Shown here piece by piece: positions 1-12,100 of a stretch of DNA of 64,000 bases. The position numbers and the translations under genes were made by a program. Position 1 is the first letter of the stretch; each line of letters begins with the position of its first letter. The notes under the pieces are model-generated. The model ran no database searches and was not told the origin of the DNA. It saw only the letters and a list, made by a program, of their open reading frames with translations. The stretch comes from Liolophura sinensis (lineage: Eukaryota; Mollusca; Polyplacophora; Chitonida; Chitonidae): NCBI RefSeq assembly GCF_032854445.1, contig NC_088301.1:50581187-50645186 (forward strand). The letters run 5' to 3'.

Positions 1-133
1 TCCACGATGTCAATGTCAATGTCGCTTCCACTTGGGCTTCGGATGCGACAGGTCACCTTGCCAGTTCCAGCCTCAGCAGCATCAACCGTGATCACTGTAT
101 CCTTTCCAACCATGACAGGGGTGTCCAGACCCT
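1..133 (-). CDS. FLN: Filamin exon 22 (partial): start of repeat 15-like
   Basis: Encodes [35 protein letters not shown] and SDIDIDIV, cut by the window edge within an open codon. In vertebrates this is the repeat just before hinge 1; the hinge, later repeats and the dimerisation repeat lie beyond position 1. Confidence 0.95.
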
Positions 134-3100
134 CTGTCCAAAGAAAAAAGGAGAAATAGTATACATGTCACAGCGTGTATGAATAAGTTTTTGTGTTTTT
201 TTAATTATAAATCTTCTGAAAGGGGTGATAATGTCTTTATGATAAGATACAATTTAGACAACTGGAAATCAATTCTATTAATGAAAATTTAGCTTCAAAC
301 ACCCAAATCATCTGATATCTAACATACAATATAAATGTTTGGCTACACTCATTGGCTGAAGAAAGTAGAGAAGGAGATGGTCAAGATAGGAAAAGTTCTT
401 TGTTATACAGAAATTCTTTGTCATCCATGTGTTTTGTTAAATGCTGTACCAAAATCACTTTATCAGCCAGTAAGTGTAATGGATCTTACCTGTGATACGA
501 CACCTGCTGGCATCACCTGTGGGGACTGCCTTAACATCAAAAGGTGCACCAGGCACCTGTTTATCACCGAATGTGACATCAACAGAGTACACGCCCAAGT
601 CATCAGGAGTGAATTCTACATTGCAGGTTCCATCACCATTGTCAGTGACCTTGGGACAAATGTACGAGCCATCTGGCCTCTGAATTTAAAAAACAAATCT
701 TTAATCACTATGAGTTTGTGAAAGTTAATACATGTATATATACCTAAATAAAGCCAACAGTTTCCCCTTGTGGTTATCAAGGAATTACTTCAATATGAAG
801 GCTCAATCTATGTAAACAAACCCAAATAAAATTCTGAATGATAAAATGAACAACCACATTAGGCTAAAAAACTGTCAAGTAAAACACAGTTTAATTCTGA
901 ACGCTTGCAAATCCAGTCCAATAAATAAATTCTATACTGAATTGAGATATTTCAACAGGTTTTGTATTTGAAAGTTATATAACATCTTTTTCTTTGCCCC
1001 TCTTCTTCAGCCCCTTTGACAGGAACACTCAATCCCACCTGCCCAATTACCTGAATGCAGATGTCCAGTTCAGCATTACCAGCTTCTCTAGTGTCAATGG
1101 TAAAGTTAAGAGGCAGACTGGCAGGTACAGTTCCCTGATCCAGTCCTTTGACCTTAACCTTGCTGGCATCTGCTCCAGGTAAAACTTGAGTCTGGAATGG
1201 GCTGTCAACAAAAAACAGGTAGATTTTTTTTCACAAATGACGCGTGTCGTATAATTTACGTCAATAATGATTAGACATGTATCACTAACACCCCTGCTGT
1301 TACCAATATGTGACCTCAACATTCACCATTTTTCACAATTTATGTTGAACAATAATGATCAAGTCTGGACATGAATTTACTGACAATATGACAAATATTC
1401 CATGGGTTTGTCAGGTAAGTTTGAACACACAGTCTCACCTGTTGCGCACTGGCTTGCCACCATATTTAACATCCACCTTGCATTTTCCCTCTTCTGTTGG
1501 AAGGTAAGTTGCTTGGTACACACCTTCGGCAGTGGGTACGATCTCTGCAGGACGAGTCTTACCTAAACACACAAATTTAATCCTTCACTACATCATTCAA
1601 GTCTTACAAATGTATTACACTGCTTTAGACCATGAAACAATAAAACTGTACTAACTTAATGAGAAAATAAAATTTACAATCACATGCATTGCTATCTGCT
1701 GCAAGCAAGCAATCTAAAGTTTGTAAAATACCTGTTGTGATAACTGAATCATAAACTATTTGCTACTTGCTGCAGTTCTATCTTACCTTTCTGGTCAGTC
1801 ATGGTGACCTCCAGAGGAGCATTTCCAGCCTCAGTGGTATCCACTGTGAAGGTTGCTGGGGCATTGGTGAAGACACCTTTCGGTTCTATCCCTGGGCCAT
1901 AACATTTGACCTTGTCCGCATCTACAGGATTCTCACACTTAACTTTGAAGGGTGAACCTGGAGAGCAAAGAAAAACTTATTAATAATGTTCTGCTGTTGG
2001 TGAAGATACCATAATTAGGATTCCTTATTTATCAAATTTAGCAACAAAACATAAATAAAAGGTAAAAAGTATGCTTTTTAATTTTCTTTGATCAGAGCAG
2101 CCACAGTTCCATTATTTTGGACGTGCTTAAACAATGTATATACTCATGTGTACACTGGAAAATCTGAACTACAGAAGACCAATCATTCTTATTTCCATCT
2201 TCTTTCTGACAAACACCAAACAAGGGAGTTACATTTGCATTAATAATATTTACTCTGGGATTTAATCTACACTTATCTCTGACAAATGTGCCAACCTGGG
2301 ATGTGTTGCTCTGCAAAAGTGACTGAGATCTCATAGTCTCCGGCCTTCTTGGGCAGGTATTCCAGAGAGCAGGTTCCATCTTGGTTGTCCCTGCAGCTGA
2401 CCTGGGCCTCTGCCGGGCCTTCAATGGAGAGACCCAAACCACTCTTCCCAGCACCTTTGATATCCACAGTAAACTGAGCAGTTTCATCAGTTATGGCTCC
2501 CTCAAGACCTTAGTGGAACAAGAAGGAAATAGATGTATTAGCTTATCCTGATCTTCTAGTAGCCTACCACCATGCATTCTGTACATCAGCTCTGTTCTGT
2601 ACATCAGCTCTGTCCTATTTTCTTATTTTAGGAGCTTATTTAATATACATATCATAGATGACCTTATAATTCCATGCTGTTTATTCCTACAAATAAAAGA
2701 ATATGAGCTAGTTTGTTAGATATGCTTTTATGGTTATATAAAAGGTGAACTATAGGAATTTCCTACAGTGAGAAAAGTCTTCATTATTTTGCACAGTTCA
2801 TAGATATCGCTTTTGTTTTTACATTTTCGATGTTCTATACCCAGGTGCCATGAAAAAAGAAACCCAGGAAAAAGAAACATTTGCTTTATGATGTTCCAAA
2901 CTGAGAACAGTGGCATGACGTCATAACACATGTGCAGTGGACCTCCTACATTCCTAACAACAATAAGACACAAACGCAGCTTTAACATATCTAGGTCAAT
3001 TGCATTGGCCTAAGTTTATCAATAATTGGTCTAAATGCATGGCCAGAGGGAGTAAAAGAGAATGGCAGTATAAAATATACCATTTTCTTGTTTTACACAT

Positions 3101-6100
3101 TTTCTTCCTTTTTGGGAGTACAATACAGCGGTGTTAAACACTTACACAAAGTCATTCGTAAATTATTGATTTAGTATGTAAGCTTCTTTGTTAATATAAC
3201 AACTTCTGTAAATTTTGCAAGGCCTTATTCAGGCATACTCTGATGGTTTTATTGCATGTGGACTGAAAAATTATACCTAAAATTGACCAATTGAACCAAT
3301 TATACTGTATTTCACCTAAAGTTCAGTATTTTACTTTCATGAATCAAAAGTACCATTTTAAGGCATTCATGTGCTTCTGAAAGTGCATTTTAGCATACCA
3401 AACTTTGGGTAAAACAGTTGAGGAATTAGGCTATCACTATCATCAAAATGATTTGTCTTTGGTTCAGTATATATTTTCATTTTCATACTTTTGGCTTAAG
3501 AATTAATCAAGTTCCTTGAGTCTCCAAAGCTTACCTGGACCATAAGCCTTAACCCTGGTTGGATCACAGCCTGGAACAACATTGGTTTTAAACGGGGCCT
3601 TCGGGATCGGTAGGTTCTCGTATGTAACATCAATGCTGTGAGGACCTGAAAGAGAATAGATTAAACAATGTATACTTTTAAACGATATTAATCAAGATAT
3701 ACTAAATATAGATATATATACTATATACACATAACTGCAGATACATATGTACATCTAATTTATGTAATATCATTACATATTACCAAAAAAAATTCAGAAT
3801 TATATAATTTGATAGGGGCAACATAAATATTCACCCCCCCTCCCCGCCGTCCCACCTCAACAACTCCCCCCCCCCCCCAACCGCTTCCAAAAAAAAAAAT
3901 CAGCAGATGATCTTTACAATCTGTCAAATAATCTTAGTTTCAGAAGGACTATTAAACTGCCTATTAAGTATCTCAGAAAAACTTAAAGAAATGTCTGGTC
4001 CAATAGCGGAAGAAAAAAACATTACCTTGTTCATATGGTGTATAGGCCACTTTATATGTGCCGTCACCATTGTTTGTGACTAAAGTGTTGTTTTTGGTGC
4101 CTGATGGATTTGTAATGATTGCCTTTACTGTGCCCTCTCCTGTGCGAGTGACAGAACGAGCATCAACTGTGAACTCTGTAGGGGAGTCCAAGAAGATACC
4201 TGCAAAATAACAAAGGAATGAAATAGTAATAAAATCAAATTATATATAAGTTAAATTTCAATAAAAGTGTTTTACTGTTATACTTATGCGCTAAAATTTT
4301 ACCTTCCACCAAAAAATGAGGTATTTACAAATATTAATTTTAACATATCAAACAGTACATGTAATCATTTTAACCTTTTTATCACTATAATTCCATCCAC
4401 ATGAAGATATTAAGCAATGAAATCACATTGTGATGGATTAAATGACTTCTTTCAGAGATATTATTACACCTTTTCAAACAAAACATGTTCACATGAATAA
4501 AATGAATTTATTTCAACACAAATTGGTAAAAAAAATAGCTCAATAAAATAAATATCAAAGGCTTCTACAAAAAAAGCCCTCCTTACAAACATGTTGAGAA
4601 GGATAATCAAAAACTTTCAAACATGTAACTTCACAAGGCACACACAATAAAAACATGAAAATAACCAGTACAATATCACAGAAAACAGCAAGAAAATAAA
4701 ACTTTCTAACATCCTCTGCTCATTGACAGGCTGTTCTTTAGTCTTAGTACATATATGGGTTTATGATGTTGAGCTGACATTCTTGGGATGCAAAAATATG
4801 TACATGCTGCATCACTGAAACAAAAGCAAATGAAAACTCTGGGCACAGCCTCCTGGTTTACACACTCATTCACAGGCATTAATTGGATGAAACTCTCTGA
4901 CTGGGGTATTAGCCATCTTTAAAATGCCCAAGATTATGACAACACCTATATTTAATACACACTTCACAAACTCATGCATCTGTTAAATCAGACAACAGTT
5001 CTGAGCTGTTTTCTCACCAATTGTTATGGGTTAAGCCATCAAACCAGGATGGAGGAAAATGGAAGGGTTTCAAACCGGTTAGTGGTTACAGGGCACATGA
5101 TCAATGTGAGCGGACAATTATGAGTGGTCTCACTCATGTCAAAGCTTTCCAGAGTGACGTGCATTGTGGCGTTACCATCAGGCTCCACGCCGGGTCCAGA
5201 TGCCGTCACGCCACTGACATCCAGGCCAGGGGTCGGGGTAACCTTGGCAATGAATGGCGAGTCCTTAATGTGCTCGTCATTATACATGACATTGATGGTG
5301 TAATCGCCAAGAACAGGTGGGATGTAGGTCACATCACAGGTGCCATCACCGTTGTCCTTGTAATCAATCTGGGACTCAGCAGGACCCTCAATGGTGAGGC
5401 CAAGCTCGCCTAGGCCTGCTTCTCTGGTGTCCACGGTGAAGGTTGCCGGCTTCTGTGGAACACCTCCCTTAAGACCAGGTCCGTATGCCTTTACTGCTCC
5501 AGGTCCTCCAGCACCAGGGGCTGATGCAGCAGCGGCAGGGGCTTTCTGTGGGGTAATTCCTTCATCGACTGCAGATACAACATCGAATTTGAAAGGTGTC
5601 TGTGGGACTTCCTCTCCGCCATGAGTGACGTGGAGCGTGTATTGGCCAGGTTCGTCCAAACAAAACTTGGAGGAGACTCCATCGGCAATGGGTGCAGTGG
5701 GAAGCTCTGCGGTCTGACCATTCGGGGCAGTGATAAAAACTTTGGACTCCGCTGAAGCTAATAACGGAGCATCTCCAGGCCGACCGGAAGAGGACGCTGT
5801 TGCAGATATTCCTGGAGCACCAGGCCCAAGAGGAGGAGCAGGGGTCACCTTACTCTGGGTCTTACAGCCAGGGACTGCACGGGGTCCTGGGGGAGGCCCA
5901 GCACCTTTAGACAAGACCTTAATTTCGCGAGTCTCACCCACAGCGATTCCTAGTACGGTGATGTGAGGAAAGAAACAGCAGGTAGCTTTATAGAAGCAGC
6001 ATGAATAATTAATGAACCTAATCATGGCTTAAGAGTAGAGTTAAGTCTAAATGTACATTAACATCTTGTACTGTAAACTAAATACCCTTCCCCCAATAAA

Positions 6101-9100
6101 ACAGTTCCTGCAACCAAAATGAAGGGAAAGAAAAGGGTAAGTTGCAAAGCTAAGACACCAAAACCATGTCACCCACCACATAACTTTTAAGAAAGTATAT
6201 TATTGTATAATAATAAGCATCATCTGAGAGGAGCTGCAATAAAAACAACACATTATTTCACAAAAAAAACAATCAGATATACATAAAGGTTACTTTGTCC
6301 GAAGCAAACTTACTTGGCTCAAGTCCCACAACTTTGACCTTGCTGAGGTCAATGCTCGACTGAACGTTAACCTTGATGGGAGTGTTGGGAACAGGTTGAT
6401 CAGAGTAGAAAACTTCCACAGTGTATGTTCCAACAGTCTGGGCTTCATACTCCACATTAAATGTCCCATCTCCATTGTCTACTGTTTCCAAAGGAACATC
6501 ACGTCCCTGTTCATCGGTCACCTGAACACCAACTTCACCTGTCATAACAAGTTAAAAACATAAGAATACTGCCAACAAAAAACAGCACTCGATGACAATC
6601 AATTGTAGAACCAATGGCAATGACTTACACAAAATACGTAAATTTTTAATTAATTAATTCATTACCAGTACAGTGTTTGAAGGCAATATGTCAGAGTAAG
6701 ATATAGGTTTACTGGCTGATAAAAATGGGCAAGATTACTTTCACATGCAGTCCACTTCTTTTTACTCTATTTGGAGTGAAATAATCATTAATAAATCATA
6801 TATTCACATATGATGTACATGTAATTACTACTGTTGCATTTTATTAGTTACATGGTTACTCAGTGATAGGTTACCCAAATACAAGGTGTCAATAATCTTC
6901 ACATGATGCCTCACACAATATGAAGATTACTGACACCATATATTTGCATATCCTATCACTAAGTAATCATGTAAAGCATTTATCCTGCAAAGAATTCAGA
7001 GTGCAGAAGACCGATGTAAAGGTGAATCGGTTCAGCAATGTGACCATTACATTCACAACGAATCAAAGGGAGATAACCTATTCAGCAGACACATTTGAAG
7101 TCATCTGCAGGATTCGAGAATATACCTGTACCCCGCGCGACCCTTGTCGTTCAATGAAAAGCGGAGTGTTTTGCCTGATGGGGGATATTAAGACTTACAT
7201 GTATAAAACACATGAATGTAAAACACTTCCATCAAACACTAGCACATTAACCATTCATCATTTAAAGAAAGCAATTATAATTATAATCTTCTTAAAAATG
7301 TGCTCAGAATCATACCTGGTCCAGCGTTTTTGCAGTCAACAACAAAGTATGTTCTAACAAATGTTTTGACTCCTCTTTCAACACCTGGGCCAAAGACACG
7401 AACTTTGTCTGGTCTACTAGGTTCTTGTACATATACCTGCAAAACAAATATTCAGGTTTATATGTACTGGATACCATTTATGATAACCACCATTTCTGAA
7501 AGAGACTGTCAGATTAATTGACTGACTGTCATTTCAGGGCATACTCAGTACGATTTAAATGAACAAATTAATGTCTCAATCACCATATTGTACATAAGTT
7601 CATTTTCCTGAAAAAAACTGTTAAAATGTAACTGACTGCCTGAAACATTGACTGGTATTTAATGCAACACTCAATACTTATTACCTAAACACATTATTTG
7701 TGTTCTGTTACTGTGTAAGAAATCCAACATTATATTGTGTGCACATGTCCATACCCTGAAGAAGCTGTTTGGAAATTAACTTACTGACTGACTGACTGAT
7801 TGATTGTTATTTAATGCAATGCTCAATGCTGATCACAACAAATTATTCGTGTTTGATGTTGTCAGAACTACACTGTGTGTGCTTGTCCATACCCTGAAGG
7901 GACTGTTTGGAATGTTGACTCCGCCATATGTGATGATAATGGTGTGCTTCACGTTCCTCTTGGCAGTGTAGCGGCAGGTGTAGGTACCATCACGGTTGTC
8001 CTGGACTTGTACGTCCACTGGTTTGTAGTCCACGTCGAAACAGGAGATCTTCAGCGGAGCTCTGCCACCCTTGCGAGTGTCCACAGTGAACTCCACAGTT
8101 TTGTTCACAAACACACCGGTCTTTTCTAAGCCAGGGCCATATGCTGTCACCTGAAAGAGAAAACATCAGAAAATCTTATAATTATAAACAAATCAATGTT
8201 CTACAGGATTTTCCATTCTTGGATTAAAGATTTGTGAAATAGGAGAGTAATAAGAGGTAATACCCATACTTTGCTAAGAGAAATTTGTGAATATTGAAGT
8301 ATACAGCAGCCTTGTTTACCGAGTCTCTCCACTAATAGACGCTCATTAAAGTACAGCTAATATCATACTATGAATTGTAAATATATCACTCAAATAAGAG
8401 CTGCAATTTTTGTCAAAAGAACAATTCCTTATATTCTATTTTTGCATTTATATAAAAAAATGATCATTACTAACAACCAAAGTCAAGACAAAATGTAAAC
8501 ATTCATTTCTACATCCTTCAATTGGTAAACCTGTACCAAAAATGTAATATCTGTAAACCAGTATATCCAATGTCAAAGGGACAACTCACCTTGGAAGCAT
8601 TGAAGTCTGGGGAAGCAGGAAGTATCTCTGCAATATAAGGAGACTTTGGGATGTCCTCCTCATTGCACAGGATGTGAATTGCATAGTCGCCAGGCATTGT
8701 GGGGAAGTAGGTAACATCAGCAGACCCATCTCCATTGTCCTTGCAGGTGATCTCAGCCTGGGATGGACCCTCGATGGAGAATCCTGGGGAGCCAAAAAGT
8801 CAGAGAGTCAGGACGTTGGAGAAATCTTGATGTACATGTAAATGTCACACTCAGTTTTATACTTAAGAATATTGTACTTCACTTATATTACAGCGTGAAG
8901 AAAGTCACACTCATAATCAGATTGTTCAAGAACTTGTGGTGAAATTACAACAAACTCAACAAACTAAGCAATAATACTGTAGTACATATTCTTGGAGAAC
9001 ACCTGACAAGAACTACAGCTTACCAAGGGCTCCTGTTTCACCGTTGGTTTCCACAGTAAAGACAGCAGGCTGGTTAACCACTCCACCTTCCAGACCGGGA

Positions 9101-12100
9101 CCGTAAGCTCGGATCCTGGACTCCTTGTATGGGCCCACTTCCACTTTAAAGGGGCTCTTGGAGATGTGCTGTCCACCATAGGTCACAGTGATGACATAAT
9201 GACCCTGCTGCACTGGGACGTAGACAACCTCGTATGTGTCTGCATCAAGCTTCTTGATTTTACTCTTCACCTCTACACCACCTGGTGTTCAAATAGCAAA
9301 AGAAATGATTTCTAAGCTTCTATTCATGTTACACGTTTTTGTTATTTTACAATTCTCACCAAAATGCAACAGGTACCGCAAACATCATACGCAAAATAGC
9401 ACAAAAAGATGTCATTATTGCAGAAAATAGATTCTATGTTCTGTACCCCATCAGTCATCAATAATATCACACATTTTAGGTCTGCTACCTCAACATGGTG
9501 TTAAGTGCTACTTTGCCGAAGAGAGCCCCTAAGCTTAAACTAACACCTGTGTACTTGACATTATTGGTTTTGAATCTGCAAAAGATTGAAGAAGGATTCA
9601 TTGTTTGAATGGTGTTTATGAGGTACTCAAGAGCTTTTTACTTGTGTTATGGCTTGTCAGGTTTTGAATGAAAAAGACTGGGAGTAAACAAACTAACCAG
9701 ATAATTCTAGCAATCTCCTGATTCTAACACATGAAATTCAAATTCAGGGAATTCCACTCGATTTTAACTCACCTGGTCCAACCACTTGGACAGCCAGGTC
9801 CCCTTCTCCTGCCCCCTTACAATGAACCTTGAAGTCAGCCTCATCCTTCACACGAATGCCCTTTGGTTGGATACCACGGCCAGTGGCATAGCAACGTTTT
9901 GCATCAATCGCTATGAACATTTAAGATAAAATAATCAGGTCATCCAAAATACAATGATTAAGATCTGGCTGAGTCAGGCATTGTTGTGTCAAGAGTAGGT
10001 TTAATTAATGTACAATTAATTAACACCACCAGTCCAAACTTTAAAAATATGAACATTAACTGCCTATAAAAATAAAACAAGTTTTTAATAATAAAGTTGC
10101 AAGACAAATTTCATTTGTTTCAAACTTCAGTAATGCACAGAAATATGTTTTTTAATCTCAATGGTCTCACAATGAAACACAATGCCAATTTGGCTGCTCC
10201 CTCAAATATTTTTCCTTTTAAATCAATCAGTTGGAGGAAAGATATGAATTGGATGTAGCAATCACCAAGCCTGAATCATCTAATATCCTTACAGAAAATT
10301 AGCAGACTCTTTTGTACACTTGTCTACATGAATCTATTTTTTCTATTATTTTGAATGGGTGAATGAATTGATTGATACTGCAGGACAAAGTCATTCTTAT
10401 AGGCATTGTCTAGCCTGCCAAGTACCTGGAGAAACGCCAACACCGAAAGGACTGCCAGGAATGGCACTGCCAGCGAAGAACACATTCACAGAGTGAAGAC
10501 CTGCTTCCAAGGGAATGTACTCTACGTTGTATGTGCCGTTGTCCTTCTTAGAGATGGCAGGACGTACAGAGTCTTTGCGTCCGTGTGGGTCCAAGATGAC
10601 CACATCAACAGTACCCTGTCCAGCATCTGTCAACACAGCCATTATTTTAAAAATGAATAATCAAATCTGTGGTGATTACAATTTAAGACTGTTAAAACAG
10701 ACATGTCAAACGGCAACATAACTCTCACAGAACCAGTGCACAAAATGAGTACTGCAAATCATGTGCTCTAACATTTTTTTTATATCAGATATTACTCAAT
10801 ACAAACCAAAGCATATTAGTGTCTTTGTCGAATTTTCCCTCAAAATAACTTGTGTGCACTGATTATGGTTACACAAATTAATTTTTCCTTTTAATAATTA
10901 TCATGCATCTGAATAAATGATATACCATTTTCATTTTTTTTCCAGCATTATTTTTTTTTGTCAAGAGTTTCTTCACCTTTTGTGTCCACCTCAAAGTAGG
11001 TTCTCTTGTTGACCATGTTGCCTGATCTTTCTAGGCCAGGTCCATAGGCTTTACATTTGGATGCATCACCAGCAGCTCCCTCTACAGTCACTTCATAGGG
11101 ACTCTTCGGAATTTCCTTTCCACTAAATTTGATAATGACCTATGGGCAGGTAGAAAACAAAAATAACAGACATTGCTCTTTTCAAATGATATTAAGAATC
11201 ACAAGTTAAGTTTATTGCATTTTACTATATATGGAAAAACAAACACTGAGTTCCGTACAAACATTTACCTTATATTTGCCTTCCATTGTTGGGACGTAGC
11301 AACAAGAGTAAGTCAGATTTCTGTCATTGTTAAAAACAACTTCACACTGAAAAGAACAAGAATTGTTGTTGATTATTTGGGTCATATGCAAACAGGAAAT
11401 ATCTCACATTTCACAAAGAAACTGGTCACTGGCTCATACACAGATTTCATGCATGTTCACTCATCAGTGGCAGGATTTATTGAATTAAGTGAACAAAAAA
11501 TTTGAATCAGTATGCATCGGTGAATACAGGTCCACACATGAATAGTAAATTACAGCCAATAAAATAAATATCAACTCACAATTTAAAATAAAAGCAGAAT
11601 ATTCCATCTTTCACACAAAATTCAGTCACTTTCGCACACGGACAAGTTCAGAACATGTTTTTTTATCAGTTATAGGTTCTATGAAAATATATGAGCAAAA
11701 TATCAAGAGAATTTACTTAACATATAAATGATAAGTTACAGGAATAAAATAAATAATGACTTAGGACTTAATCACCAATGTGCACAAAACAAAAGTCTTA
11801 CAGGCTCTCTTATTCCTCTGGGATTCAGGATGATAACCTCAACCTCTCCTTTCCCAGCACTGAAAGTTTCGATGGTGAAGCGTGCTGGGGCCCCCTTGTG
11901 GTTACCAGTGGCTTCCAAGCCTGGACCCCAGGCACGAACACGGGCAACATTCAGGCGTGGCCGTGTGGGTGCATTTGGCTTGAGCTTAGCATTGGGGAAT
12001 TGAGACAGGTACGTCATCATACTCATCTCATCCACCTTGGGGTTTGTCATCTCATCAGGTTTGATAAGCTGAAAAGAGAAAAATGAATAAATTTTCTGTG

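Larger units (their letters stand above)
134..12068 (-). other. Short introns between exons 4 and 22
   Basis: Introns of 129-1,026 bp, AT-rich. Apart from the items listed separately, I see only simple sequence: C-rich runs at 3834-3840 and 3866-3878 with an A run at 3889-3899 in intron 15 (3646-4025), and a 17-bp direct repeat near 2569-2605 in intron 16 (2509-3534). No missed exon with the DNGDG or SPF signatures was found in them. Confidence 0.7.
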
